Positions 1 through 7,820 of a stretch of DNA of 20,628 bases are shown one piece after another. The DNA is from CBDVBD01 sp965372135. GTDB lineage: Bacteria > Electryoneota > RPQS01 > CBDVBD01. The stretch lies in contig CBDVBD010000045.1 of the NCBI GenBank assembly GCA_965372135.1, forward strand, positions 1-20,628, given 5' to 3'. The position numbers and the translations under genes were made by a program. How positions within the stretch are numbered: position 1 is the stretch's first letter; each line of letters opens with the position of its first letter. A model generated the notes under the pieces. That model saw only the letters and a list, made by a program, of their open reading frames with translations. It was not told where the DNA came from and did not search any database.

Positions 1-97
1 AATTGTCAACCATGTCCTGAAACATCTGTAAACTATCTTATGATACTGTACATCCTCACCTGACAGCCAAATATCCTTAAAACTTCTGCATTAAATC

Positions 98-131
98 ACG
101 ATCCGGGATTGGAATCCCGATCCCGGATCGT
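98..131. repeat. Perfect 12-bp inverted repeat
   Basis: ACGATCCGGGAT (98-109) is the exact reverse complement of ATCCCGGATCGT (120-131), with a 10-nt loop. There is no following T-run, so a simple intrinsic terminator is not supported. It belongs to the cluster of palindromes that fills this intergenic region. Confidence 0.75.
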
Positions 132-138
132 ACCCATA

Positions 139-193
139 GCGAGTAGGTCAGGATCCCTGTCCGAATGGACGCTTACGGCGCGATCCTGACATC
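139..193. repeat. GTCAGGATC/GATCCTGAC dispersed element, copy 1 (expanded loop)
   Basis: The arms GTCAGGATC (147-155) and GATCCTGAC (182-190) are perfect 9-bp inverted repeats. The 26-nt loop starts with CCTGT and contains a second small hairpin, GTCC-GAAT-GGAC (159-170). The copy at 7837-7870 shares the flank GCGAGTAG, the arms and the following ATC, but its loop is only CCTGT. A diverged third copy lies at 17728-17769. Confidence 0.75.
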
Positions 194-248
194 TTATTAG
201 ATGTAGTATAGCCCTTTGTGGGCGTTTCCGCTTTCGAATTTCCCTCTC

Positions 249-288
249 TGTCATCCCGTCCGCCCGCTGGCGGAATGCGGGATCCAAT
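249..288. repeat. TCATCCCG...GCGGGAT hairpin element carrying 16-nt palindrome
   Basis: The outer arms resemble the element at 15256-15284 (TCATCCCCGC/GCGGGGA). Between them lies TCCGCCCGCTGGCGGA (259-274), a 6-bp-stem, 4-nt-loop palindrome that is absent from the 15256 copy. It is one of four copies in the window of the form TCCGCC-N4-GGCGGA. Confidence 0.7.
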
Positions 289-331
289 TTCGGATTTCGA
301 ATTTCGTGCTTCGAATTTATCCATTGGGACT

Positions 332-2437
332 ATGCACCAAAGAAAAAATCGCTTTATCCGCCGGGGTTATACCCCTGCTCTCTATCTGATCCTCATCCTG
401 TTGATCCTGCTGCCCCTCCTAACGCCGATCATCTCCTATTCCCGACACACCCCACCGCCCATGAACCATATTGCCATGGACGATTATTGGCATTATACCG
501 ATGTCGGCTCCATCGGGCTGACCATCACAAACTTCGGCGTGATGGGACAGGGGTACCGCCGCGAAGATCAGCCATCCGGTATGTACAAGCTGCCACCGGC
601 GCTGGAAGTGGAACAGGTGGAGCACTTCAGCTACGCCGGTATCTGGATCGGAGGCAAAGTCAACGGCATCAAACGGGTATCCACCGGCATCGTGGATGGC
701 GTATTCGAATTTGGCGAAGCCGGCTTCGAATACACTAATACCGCCGATGCCGCAGACACCATCCAGGTCCGGTCGTCCCTGCTCACATCTCCCGTATTCG
801 ATCCCAACGCCGTATCCCATCAGGATTTTCTGTGTGATTTCACCGACACCAACACCGTAGTTCCCGGCACCATCCCGCCGGTGCAAATCCCTGATCATAC
901 CCCCTTAGGCATCAGCGTACACATGGAAACCTACGCCTGGAATTATTCCTTCGCCGATGCGTTCGTGATTCTGAATACACAAGTCACCAACGTCTCAAAC
1001 GACCCCATCGAAGACCTGGTCTTCGGATACTGGTTCGATGTATCGGTTGGCAACATGAATTACACCAACATCTACGAACCGGGTGGTGGCTGGAGTTGGT
1101 ACGATAACCTGAACGGATTCGACCAACAAAACCGTATCGCATATTCCTATGATGCCGACGGCGACGACGGCTGGGCGGAAAGTTATATCGGGGTACGTTT
1201 CCTCGGTAGTGAACCACGATTTGAAGATCTCGAAGTCAACTACAATCAGTGGCAGTGGAATCGTGCCAGTTCCCTCGAATATCCCGACTTCATTATGCCG
1301 GTGGACGACATCGAACGCTACGACAAAATGAGCACCCAGGGCAACCTGCCGGAAATCCCCAACGACCCCATTAACGACCCCGGAAGCTGGATGCTTCTGA
1401 TTTCCTGTGGTTCCTTAGGTGACTTACAGCCCGGTGAGAGTGTCACGGTAGTCTATACTATAGTGTGCGGACGGTGGGCATCCGCTGGTGGTGATTCCCC
1501 GGAACGTCGTTCCAATTTAACTCTAAACGCCAATTGGGCACAAATCGCCTACAACGGCGAAGACTCCAACGGCGACGGAATCTTGCAGCCCGACGAGGAT
1601 ACCAACCACGACGGCGTCCTGAATCGCTACATATTACCGGCGCCCCCTCCATCACCCCGCTTCCACGTAGTCCCCGGCGACCGTCGCGTCACACTATATT
1701 GGGACAACTTGCCGGAAAGCGCCATCGATCCGATCACCCGGGAGGAAGATTTCGAGGGGTACAGAATCTACTCATCCCGCAAAACATCCGGCATCGAAGG
1801 CGGCTACACCTTACTGGCACAGGTCGACTTAATCAACCACATCGGTTATAACACCGGTTTAGATTCCATTACCATGCCGGAACCGGTGATCATCAACGGT
1901 ATTAATTATCAATACCGCTATATAAACGAAGGCGTGCTAAACGGCTTCCCCACCGGAAATGCCTTTGCCGTGACCGCCTTCGACCAGGGTGACCCACAAA
2001 ACAATCTGGAAAGCTTGGAAAGCAGCATCAATGAAAACCTGACCTATACCTATCCCGGAACACCATCACTGCCTGAAGCTGGGCAAACATTCGTATACCC
2101 AAACCCCTATAAAGTATCAGCCGCATGGGATGGTCCCGGCGACCGCGAGCGCCTGATCTGGTTCGCAAATCTCCCCGAACACTGCACCATCAAGATATTC
2201 ACCCTCGCCGGAGATTTGGTAAAAACTATGGATCATAACGCAGCGACCTACGACGGTTCCAACGTCGAACGCTTATCCACCGGTTTCGGTGTCAGCCGAC
2301 GTGCCCTCCCTGGGGGCGAACACGCCTGGGATCTAATCTCTGAACACGACCAAGCCATCGCCACCGGATTATACCTATTCACAATCGAAGACAACCACGG
2401 AAATTCCCAGGTCGGCAAATTCCTGGTTATTAAATAA
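332..2437 (+). CDS. Secreted protein with Ca-binding-like loop, FN3-like domain and C-terminal sorting domain
   Basis: This is a 701-residue exported protein of unknown function. The ATG at 332 is chosen because it opens directly onto a basic start (MHQRKNRFIRR) and a long hydrophobic segment (about residues 15-35). The in-frame GTG at 218 would add 38 residues read through repeat DNA. Residues 40-400 form a beta-rich domain I do not recognise, with many Asp, Tyr and Trp. Residues 411-431 (DSNGDG...NHDGVLN) form two EF-hand or dockerin-like Asp/Asn-rich loops that may bind calcium. Residues about 435-540 look fibronectin type III-like (RVTLYWDN, then EGYRIYSS). The C-terminus (589-701) opens with YPNPY, a variant of the YPNPFNP signature, and ends GLYLFTIEDNHGNSQVGKFLVIK-like, as in type IX-type sorting domains. 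There is no good Shine-Dalgarno. Export and surface attachment are inferred from the family. Confidence 0.85.
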   Translation: MHQRKNRFIRRGYTPALYLILILLILLPLLTPIISYSRHTPPPMNHIAMDDYWHYTDVGSIGLTITNFGVMGQGYRREDQPSGMYKLPPALEVEQVEHFSYAGIWIGGKVNGIKRVSTGIVDGVFEFGEAGFEYTNTADAADTIQVRSSLLTSPVFDPNAVSHQDFLCDFTDTNTVVPGTIPPVQIPDHTPLGISVHMETYAWNYSFADAFVILNTQVTNVSNDPIEDLVFGYWFDVSVGNMNYTNIYEPGGGWSWYDNLNGFDQQNRIAYSYDADGDDGWAESYIGVRFLGSEPRFEDLEVNYNQWQWNRASSLEYPDFIMPVDDIERYDKMSTQGNLPEIPNDPINDPGSWMLLISCGSLGDLQPGESVTVVYTIVCGRWASAGGDSPERRSNLTLNANWAQIAYNGEDSNGDGILQPDEDTNHDGVLNRYILPAPPPSPRFHVVPGDRRVTLYWDNLPESAIDPITREEDFEGYRIYSSRKTSGIEGGYTLLAQVDLINHIGYNTGLDSITMPEPVIINGINYQYRYINEGVLNGFPTGNAFAVTAFDQGDPQNNLESLESSINENLTYTYPGTPSLPEAGQTFVYPNPYKVSAAWDGPGDRERLIWFANLPEHCTIKIFTLAGDLVKTMDHNAATYDGSNVERLSTGFGVSRRALPGGEHAWDLISEHDQAIATGLYLFTIEDNHGNSQVGKFLVIK

Positions 2438-2460
2438 CTAATCATACTCTAATATTCATA

Positions 2461-2516
2461 TGCTGCAAGGTGTCAACGAATAACGATTCAACGAACCTCG
2501 GTTCCTCACCCTGCAA
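2461..2516. repeat. Dispersed GGTGTCAACGAA...TTCCTCACC element, diverged copy
   Basis: The arms TGCAAGGTG (2464-2472) and CACCCTGCA (2507-2515) are inverted repeats with one mismatch. The interior matches the cleaner copy at 11987-12040 (GGTGTCAACGAAT...GATTCAACGAA...TTCCTCACC), but the outermost bases differ while remaining mutually complementary. This compensatory pattern suggests that the folded form is maintained. Confidence 0.65.
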
Positions 2517-2523
2517 ATATCAG

Positions 2524-2546
2524 GTCGGGTTCCGCAGGAACCCGAC
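2524..2546. repeat. Perfect GTCGGGTTCC hairpin (unfilled form)
   Basis: GTCGGGTTCC (2524-2533) and GGAACCCGAC (2537-2546) form a perfect 10-bp stem with loop GCA. The element at 10851-10905 has the same outer arms but a much longer loop containing another palindrome, so this copy looks like the unfilled form. Confidence 0.8.
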
Positions 2547-2563
2547 ACAACTTGCTAACCTTG

Positions 2564-2579
2564 TCCGCCCACTGGCGGA
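2564..2579. repeat. 16-nt palindrome TCCGCC-CACT-GGCGGA
   Basis: This is a perfect 6-bp inverted repeat with a 4-nt loop. TTGTC occurs on both sides (2561-2565, overlapping the palindrome by two bases, and 2580-2584), which could be a short target duplication. The flanks (CTTGCTAACC before, TTGTCAACTT after) resemble the uninterrupted CTTTGTTAACTTTGTCAACTT at about 10912-10932. Confidence 0.8.
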
Positions 2580-2601
2580 TTGTCAACTTGCAAACTTACA
2601 C

Positions 2602-2630
2602 TTGACATCCACCATAGAAACGCTTATATT
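2602..2630 (+). promoter_or_regulatory. Near-consensus sigma70-type promoter for the OB-fold gene
   Basis: TTGACA (2602-2607), a 17-nt spacer and TATATT (2625-2630) form a close match to the housekeeping -35/-10 consensus. Transcription would start near 2637, giving a leader of about 41 nt before the ATG at 2678. The promoters proposed at 15461 and 19322 give nearly the same leader length. Confidence 0.75.
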
Positions 2631-2677
2631 ATATAGTAATCCATTAAACTGAAACTACGTTGTCGAAGAGGTGTAAC

Positions 2678-4693
2678 ATGTCACGTCGATCAAACTTCCC
2701 ATGCCGATCCAATGTACAATGGCTCTTAATCATCGGATTAGCAATCCTGTTGGTGGGAACTTCCTACTCTCAAACCTTAAGAACCATCTACGAAATCCAG
2801 GAAGTATCCGTGGGTGACGATAGTTCCTACTTTGTCGGAGATACCGTCTTAGTCCGGGGAATAGTAACTGCCGGCGCTGGACTGTTCTATGCCGGCAGCC
2901 ACATCACCTTCTATATGGGCGAACCGGCTGGTGGATACTGGAATGGTATCCTGGTGTACAACGAAGACAACAGCGCATTCGCCACTCTGATCGGAGATTC
3001 TGTAGAAGTCATTGCTATCGTGGACGAGTACAATACAGTCTCCTTTCGGGAATCTAACATGACGGAGTTGGTTACCATCGCCGAAGTGGAAATCCTGGCA
3101 GAGCAACTCGCCTTACCCGAGGTATTGGTTGTCACCTGCGGTGAACTCGATTCCAGCAATTTCGCCGATTCCTTAGCGGAAAAGTACGAAGGCTGCCTTA
3201 TACGGGTAGAAAATGTCATCGTCACCGATAACTCATCACTCTACCGCCAATTCAACGTGGGCGACGCCACTGGAGATTGCATCATCCGTACCTATTCCGA
3301 CAGCTTAATTAGCTACGGACAGCCCCCCATCGGCACCCCGTTCCAATCCATCACCGGTCTGGTATATCAGGTGTACGGTAACTATACCCTCATGCCCAGA
3401 TTCTCCTCTGACCTTATCCTGGCAACCGGACCACCATTGATTTCCGGTACCCAGCATGATCCGTTAGCCCCCACATCCGATGACACCATCTTCGTAACCT
3501 GTTCGATTATGGATGATGGCGGCGTCGATGAAGCATCCCTGTTCTACCGATTGAACGGCGGTACATTCATCGAAACCGTCCTTTGGCCCGTCGGGGAAAT
3601 CACCTACCGGGCTCATATTAACCCTCAACCCGACCAGACCCTCGTCGAATACTACATCTGGGCGATGGACGATGAGGAAAATGAAGCCACCGACCCCGAA
3701 GATGCCCCCGATTCCACCTATTCCTTTACCGTCAGCAACGCCACCGCAGGCACCATCTACGAAATCCAATACACCACCAATCCCAGCGGGGCATCACCCT
3801 ATGAAGGCACCATCGCCACCGTCACCGCCGTAGTCACCGCCGACACTAACGACTTCCCTTTAACCAGTGGATACCGGTACTACATCCAGGACACCGATGA
3901 TCCCTACAGCACCGGAGGCGCCTGGAACGGAATCTATGTCTATAATAGCTCCTCAAATCCTGCCACCATCCAGGCGGTACGGGGTGACCGACTCATTCTC
4001 ACCGGACTGGTGGAAGAATACTATGGATTGACGGAATTAACCACCATCACAGCCGTCACTATCGAATCATCGGGCAACCCGTTACCCACTCCGGTGGATG
4101 TCACCTGCGCTCAAATCCGCACCGGCGGCACCGAAGCCGAAAATTACGAAGGCGTGTTGGTCAGACTTTCCAATCTCACCGTCACCAATGCAGACCTCGG
4201 CTACGGCGAATGGGAAGTGAGTGATGGTTCCGGCGATTCCTGCCGCATCGATGATGACGGCGTTTACACCTACGTACCGGGTGTCGGTCACACCATCGAC
4301 CACCTCACTGGCTTATCAAAATATGCCAACAACGACTTCAAGTTGGAACCCCGGGACGATAACGACTTTGACGGCATCCAGGGAATTGGCGATGACAACG
4401 ATCCGGTGACACCATTACAGTGGTCGCTGGCGCCCAACTATCCCAATCCCTTCAATCCCGAAACCCTGATTTCGTACACGGTTCCCCATCAAGCGAATAT
4501 CAAGTTAATAATATACAACGTACTGGGACAGCGCGTCAAAACTCTGGTGAATACACAAATAACAGCCGGCACTCACAGTGTCATCTGGAACGGCTTATCC
4601 GAACAGGGTGTCCCGGTATCATCCGGCTTGTACATCATGCATTTATCATCCGGAACCACCCATCTTTCCCAAAAGATGGTTCTGCTCCGATAA
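2678..4693 (+). CDS. Secreted tandem OB-fold-like protein with YPNPFNP sorting domain
   Basis: This is a 671-residue exported protein of unknown activity. The ATG at 2678 has GAGGTG just upstream (2668-2673) and opens a signal peptide (hydrophobic core about 14-29, then SYSQ). The in-frame TTG at 2660 lacks these properties. The protein has an internal duplication. The first module (about 34-222) and the second (about 359-555) both start TIYEIQ and share a conserved series: a G-x-V-T-A strand, WNG-I-x-VYN, GD...V-x-EY, then a Glu/Cys-containing 'YEG-x-L-x-R' element. This matches OB-fold-like domains found next to secreted nucleases, but no nuclease motif is present. An Ig/FN3-like domain (about 235-335) separates them. 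An Asp-rich linker (about 545-580) precedes YPNPFNP (588-594) and a sorting domain ending SSGLYIMHLSS...KMVLLR. It has its own promoter. Confidence 0.87.
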   Translation: MSRRSNFPCRSNVQWLLIIGLAILLVGTSYSQTLRTIYEIQEVSVGDDSSYFVGDTVLVRGIVTAGAGLFYAGSHITFYMGEPAGGYWNGILVYNEDNSAFATLIGDSVEVIAIVDEYNTVSFRESNMTELVTIAEVEILAEQLALPEVLVVTCGELDSSNFADSLAEKYEGCLIRVENVIVTDNSSLYRQFNVGDATGDCIIRTYSDSLISYGQPPIGTPFQSITGLVYQVYGNYTLMPRFSSDLILATGPPLISGTQHDPLAPTSDDTIFVTCSIMDDGGVDEASLFYRLNGGTFIETVLWPVGEITYRAHINPQPDQTLVEYYIWAMDDEENEATDPEDAPDSTYSFTVSNATAGTIYEIQYTTNPSGASPYEGTIATVTAVVTADTNDFPLTSGYRYYIQDTDDPYSTGGAWNGIYVYNSSSNPATIQAVRGDRLILTGLVEEYYGLTELTTITAVTIESSGNPLPTPVDVTCAQIRTGGTEAENYEGVLVRLSNLTVTNADLGYGEWEVSDGSGDSCRIDDDGVYTYVPGVGHTIDHLTGLSKYANNDFKLEPRDDNDFDGIQGIGDDNDPVTPLQWSLAPNYPNPFNPETLISYTVPHQANIKLIIYNVLGQRVKTLVNTQITAGTHSVIWNGLSEQGVPVSSGLYIMHLSSGTTHLSQKMVLLR

Positions 4694-4709
4694 ACTGGCA
4701 CTTTTTCCA

Positions 4710-4760
4710 TTTCCCCCCCGGCTTGTCCGCCTACTGGCGGATTCCCGGTGGGAATAAAAG
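4710..4760. repeat. C7GG...CCGG hairpin element with nested 16-nt palindrome
   Basis: TTCCCCCCCGG is followed by CTTG, then TCCGCCTACTGGCGGA (4726-4741), then TTCCCGGTGGGAATAAAAGGG. The element at 10738-10778 has the same left arm and the same right side (CCCGGGGGGGAATATAAAAGGG), but only TT where this copy carries the palindrome block. A further small hairpin, TTCCC-GGT-GGGAA, lies at 4742-4754. Confidence 0.75.
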
Positions 4761-4775
4761 GGAGAGCATACTCTT

Positions 4776-4875
4776 CGTCATTGCGATGAATCCCCGTCAT
4801 TGCGAATCCGGCAATTGCCGGATGTGGCAATCTCGGCATGACAGCTTGTCCCGAATATTCGGGATGGCAATCTCG
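4776..4875. repeat. Nested CGTCATTGCGA...GGCAATCTCG elements
   Basis: The left arm CGTCATTGCGA occurs at 4776-4786 and 4795-4805. The right arm GGCAATCTCG occurs at 4826-4835 and 4866-4875. The inner pair encloses the perfect 16-nt palindrome TCCGGCAATTGCCGGA (4807-4822). Another perfect 16-nt palindrome, TCCCGAATATTCGGGA (4849-4864), abuts the last right arm. The order left-left-core-right-core-right suggests one element inserted within another. A single simple copy occurs at 15377-15416 with a different core. The element ends 40 nt before the next gene. Confidence 0.75.
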
Positions 4876-4900
4876 TATTTTGCCAGGATGTGATAGTCCA

Positions 4901-4908
4901 TGGGAGGA
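4901..4908 (+). promoter_or_regulatory. Strong Shine-Dalgarno deciding the start at 4917
   Basis: GGGAGGAG lies 8 nt before the ATG at 4917. An in-frame TTG at 4890 lies upstream of it and would place the ribosome-binding site inside the coding region, so 4917 is preferred. I see no convincing promoter in the repeat-filled space upstream. Confidence 0.8.
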
Positions 4909-4916
4909 GATTCACC

Positions 4917-6389
4917 ATGAACACTCGATCCATTAAAACCGTGCTGACTGTTCTTTCATTGCTTGCTTTGGCGATTTCCACCACTTACGCCCAACCCCCC
5001 GACACCTTATGGACCAGGACCTTCGGGGGAAGCAGTGGTGAGTTAGGCTTCAGCGTTCAGCAGACCGCCGATGGAGGGTATATCATTGCAGGAATCACTA
5101 GCTCCTATGGCGCCGGCAGCGATGATGTCTGGTTGATCAAGACCGATGCCAATGGCGACAGCCTCTGGACACGCACCTTCGGGGGAAGCCATCGGGATCA
5201 TGGCAGCAGCGTTCAACAGACCACCGATGGGGGATATATCATAGCCGGGTGGACTGCTTCTTTTGGCGCCGGCGGTTATGATGTCTGGCTGATCAAGACC
5301 GATTCCCTTGGCAGCGAACAGTGGAACCGTACCTTCGGGGGAAGCGATGATGATCGGGGCTACAGTGTTCAGCAGACCACCGATGGTGGATATATCGTTG
5401 CAGCAACCACACTCTCCTATGGCGCTGGCGATGGTGATGTCTGGTTAATCAAGACCGATGCCAATGGCAATCAACAGTGGAGCCGCACCTTTGGGGGTAG
5501 TAGCATTGATCGAGGCCGCAGCGTTCTGCACACCACCGATGGTGGATATATCATTGTGGGAGAGACTGTCTCCTATGGTGCCGGCGGTTATGATGTCTGG
5601 TTGATCAAGACCGATGCCAATGGAATCGAACAGTGGAATCGCACCTTCGGAGGAACTAGTTATGATCAGGGCCACAGCGTTCAGCACACCACCGATGGCG
5701 GATATATCATTGCGGGATGGACTGTCTCCTATGGTGCCGGCAGTTATGATGTCTGGTTGATCAAGACCGATTCCCTTGGCAACCACCAGTGGAACCGCAC
5801 CTTCGGAGGAGGTAGATATGATCAGGGCCACAGCGTTCAGCAGACCACCGATGGGGGATATGTCGTTGCGGGATATACTTGGTCCTATGGCGCCGGCAAT
5901 TGGGATGTCTGGTTGATCAAGACCGATTCCCTTGGCAACCACCAGTGGAACCGCACCTTCGGGGGAAGCAATTATGATGAGGCCCGTAGCGTTCAGCAGA
6001 CCACCGATGGGGGATATGTCATTGTGGGATGGACTTTGTTCTATGGCGCCGGGCTGCAGGATGTCTGGTTGATTCGCCTCGCCAGTGAAACATCTGTAGA
6101 AAATAATCCGACCACTCATCATCCAAATGAATTCACCCTGCATCCGCCCTATCCCAACCCCTTCAACCCGGCAACCACCATATCCTATGACGTGCCAATC
6201 AGCGGATGGGTGCGCCTGAATATCTATAATCTCCTGGGACAGAGAATTACCACCATCGTTGACCACCGAGCCACACCAGGATCTTATTCGGTGGTCTGGG
6301 ACGCCGGCGATCTGCCTTCAGGAATTTACTTTTGCAAAATGGAAACCAACAATTTTAATGAGGTAAAGAAGCTCCTACTCCTGAAATAG
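4917..6389 (+). CDS. Secreted seven-bladed propeller-like protein with YPNPFNP sorting domain
   Basis: This is a 490-residue exported protein. After a signal peptide (1-25, ending TTYAQ) come seven consecutive repeats of exactly 52 residues: 29-80, 81-132, 133-184, 185-236, 237-288, 289-340 and 341-392. The consensus is W-x-RTFGG...SVQQTTDGGYIIAG-x-T-x-SYGAG-x-x-DVWLIKTD. Seven repeats of this length suggest a closed seven-bladed beta-propeller, probably a binding or scaffold domain; the fold is inferred. A short linker leads to YPNPFNP (about 412-418) and a sorting domain ending SGIYFCKMETNN...KKLLLLK. The last blade diverges at its end (DVWLIRLASET), as expected for the closing blade. A lipoprotein gene begins 4 nt after the stop, so the two are probably co-transcribed. 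A paralogue lies at 17847-19280. No catalytic residues can be assigned. Confidence 0.88.
   Translation: MNTRSIKTVLTVLSLLALAISTTYAQPPDTLWTRTFGGSSGELGFSVQQTADGGYIIAGITSSYGAGSDDVWLIKTDANGDSLWTRTFGGSHRDHGSSVQQTTDGGYIIAGWTASFGAGGYDVWLIKTDSLGSEQWNRTFGGSDDDRGYSVQQTTDGGYIVAATTLSYGAGDGDVWLIKTDANGNQQWSRTFGGSSIDRGRSVLHTTDGGYIIVGETVSYGAGGYDVWLIKTDANGIEQWNRTFGGTSYDQGHSVQHTTDGGYIIAGWTVSYGAGSYDVWLIKTDSLGNHQWNRTFGGGRYDQGHSVQQTTDGGYVVAGYTWSYGAGNWDVWLIKTDSLGNHQWNRTFGGSNYDEARSVQQTTDGGYVIVGWTLFYGAGLQDVWLIRLASETSVENNPTTHHPNEFTLHPPYPNPFNPATTISYDVPISGWVRLNIYNLLGQRITTIVDHRATPGSYSVVWDAGDLPSGIYFCKMETNNFNEVKKLLLLK
5001..6092 (+). repeat. Seven tandem 156-bp coding repeats
   Basis: Seven direct in-frame units of 156 bp encode the propeller blades. 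Stretches such as GATGTCTGGTTGATCAAGAC, CAGCAGACCACCGATGG and CCTTCGGGGGAAGC recur almost unchanged in many units. This DNA-level similarity, stronger than protein conservation alone requires, points to recent unit duplication or ongoing gene conversion. Blades 5, 6 and 7 look closest to one another. Confidence 0.85.
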
Positions 6390-6393
6390 TAAA

Positions 6394-7779
6394 ATGTCAT
6401 CAACATCACATTACATTAAATACAGTCTAACTCCATTCTTAACTGTAATATTCCTATTCTTATCCTGCGCCGATCAACCCACTCAAACTCCGGTGGGAAA
6501 CCAACCGCCGGATACGTATTTGTTCCTGGTAATGCCGGACTCCACCACCTTACCGGATACCACCTCCAGCCGCCAGGAAATATTCTGGTGGGGTCAGGAC
6601 CCCGACGGCGAAGTAGTCGCCTACCAGTACAAATGGGATTTCGACACCACCTGGACGCTAACCACCGAAGAAAATACCATTTTCTACCTGCCCCTTCGGG
6701 AACCCTTCGACCAATTCATGTTCCGGGTACGCTCGATAGATAATGACGACGCATTGGACCCCTCACCGGCACAACTGACCTTTCCGGTATTCAACACTCC
6801 GCCTACCCTCAGTTTCCGTGTCAATTCCAACCCCGACGGCGACCCGGAAGACACCACTACCACCTTCCCCACTCGCACCTTCATATGGGAAGTCTCCGAC
6901 TTGGACGGCGACACCACCATCGTCGGCTTGTTCTGGGCTATGGACGACACCACCCAATGGAATATCGTACCTGGCTGGAGCCGGTCGATTACTCTGACCG
7001 AAATCGACCCGGGATTCCACACCTTCTACGTGTTCGCGCGAGACACCGCTGGCGCAGTCAGCGAAACCCTGCAATTCCCGGACACCTCTAATCATCAACA
7101 ACCCAATAACTGGCTGGTGTTGGAACCCATCGGCGACGTGGTTCTGGTGGACGACGACGAACGCGTAACCGGCATAAACCAAGACGTGGCACGTCAATTC
7201 TACCAAGGGCTGTTGGACTCCATCACCGGTGGGCAATACTCGTTGTGGGACATCGAAGACGCCCTGCCCTATTCCACATCGGATATCATCGCCAGTTTAT
7301 CCTATTTCGACAAAGCCGTCTGGTTCTGCGATCCCAACTCACACTTGATGGGCGCATCATCGTCCTTAACCAACTACATCGAAGCCGGCGGGCACGTAGT
7401 GGTATTCTCCACCGACCTCGGGGAAGGCGACAACTACGACGACCCACCCTTCGAATTCTCTCATATCGACAGCGTCACCAACGAAGTGAACCGCATATCT
7501 AACAACAACATAATCGAATCACAAATCGCACCCTTTCCGGACTTGCAATCCACCGCCTTCATCCCCCACTTGGATGAAACAGGCTTTGGCTTTATACCTG
7601 ACAGCTTGTCCGAACCCCTGTACATATTAATAAAGGAAACCAATCCCATCGTGGGACTGCGCTACCCCACCGGCGGTCCGGCGAGGCTGATATTCTGCGA
7701 CTTCCCCTTACACAAATTAAACGGGCAAAACACCGCCGGTGAAATGTTGGGTTATATTCTTAACACCGAATTCCAGTAG
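6394..7779 (+). CDS. Predicted lipoprotein with Ig-like domains, operon partner of the propeller gene
   Basis: This is a 461-residue predicted lipoprotein. A hydrophobic N-terminus ends FLFLSC with Cys25 as the lipidation site, although Phe rather than Leu at -3 is slightly atypical. Residues about 37-128 and 130-230 look like two Ig/FN3-like modules; the first contains a characteristic DPDGEVVAYQYKWD, and both have 'I-D-x-D-D/R-D...' strands for ordered extracellular domains. The C-terminal half (about 245-461) begins VVLVDDDERV and contains a long alpha/beta-type segment (DKAVWFCDPNSH, then GGHVVVFSTDLGEG) reminiscent of a class I glutamine-amidotransferase-like fold. I cannot see a catalytic triad, so no activity is claimed. 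There is no Shine-Dalgarno. The 4-nt gap to the preceding stop suggests translational coupling. Confidence 0.8.
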   Translation: MSSTSHYIKYSLTPFLTVIFLFLSCADQPTQTPVGNQPPDTYLFLVMPDSTTLPDTTSSRQEIFWWGQDPDGEVVAYQYKWDFDTTWTLTTEENTIFYLPLREPFDQFMFRVRSIDNDDALDPSPAQLTFPVFNTPPTLSFRVNSNPDGDPEDTTTTFPTRTFIWEVSDLDGDTTIVGLFWAMDDTTQWNIVPGWSRSITLTEIDPGFHTFYVFARDTAGAVSETLQFPDTSNHQQPNNWLVLEPIGDVVLVDDDERVTGINQDVARQFYQGLLDSITGGQYSLWDIEDALPYSTSDIIASLSYFDKAVWFCDPNSHLMGASSSLTNYIEAGGHVVVFSTDLGEGDNYDDPPFEFSHIDSVTNEVNRISNNNIIESQIAPFPDLQSTAFIPHLDETGFGFIPDSLSEPLYILIKETNPIVGLRYPTGGPARLIFCDFPLHKLNGQNTAGEMLGYILNTEFQ

Positions 7780-7820
7780 CGAGTTAGCATCTTGTCACGA
7801 CTTGGATTATAACTTTGAGT

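Larger units (their letters stand above)
1..331. other. Left-edge intergenic region with palindromic repeats, no gene
   Basis: I see no credible coding sequence here. The region holds the right half of a dispersed element (CACCTGACAG at 57-66, matching the right arm at 12031-12040), a 12-bp inverted repeat (98-131), a GTCAGGATC/GATCCTGAC element (147-190), and a hairpin element with a 16-nt palindrome in its loop (about 250-285). From about 228 to 330 it is dominated by near-tandem ATTTCG words, a low-complexity pattern that recurs at about 17787-17820. A GTG at 218 is in frame with the next gene but would translate these repeats. Confidence 0.7.

Noticed and set aside
218..331. GTG start adding 38 residues to the first gene
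   Set aside because: The segment reads repeat and ATTTCG-rich DNA and would bury the signal peptide; ATG 332 begins it cleanly.
4420..4893. 157-codon plus-strand frame overlapping the end of the OB-fold gene
   Set aside because: It overlaps a well-supported coding region in another frame, and its second half translates the nested palindromic repeats.
5001..6092. CRISPR-like repeat array
   Set aside because: The units are in-frame 156-bp coding repeats without distinct spacers; they encode propeller blades.
5445..6266. Long minus-strand frame of 273 codons
   Set aside because: It is the mirror of the repeated propeller blades; its own repeats follow from the sense repeats, and it has no plausible start region or family.
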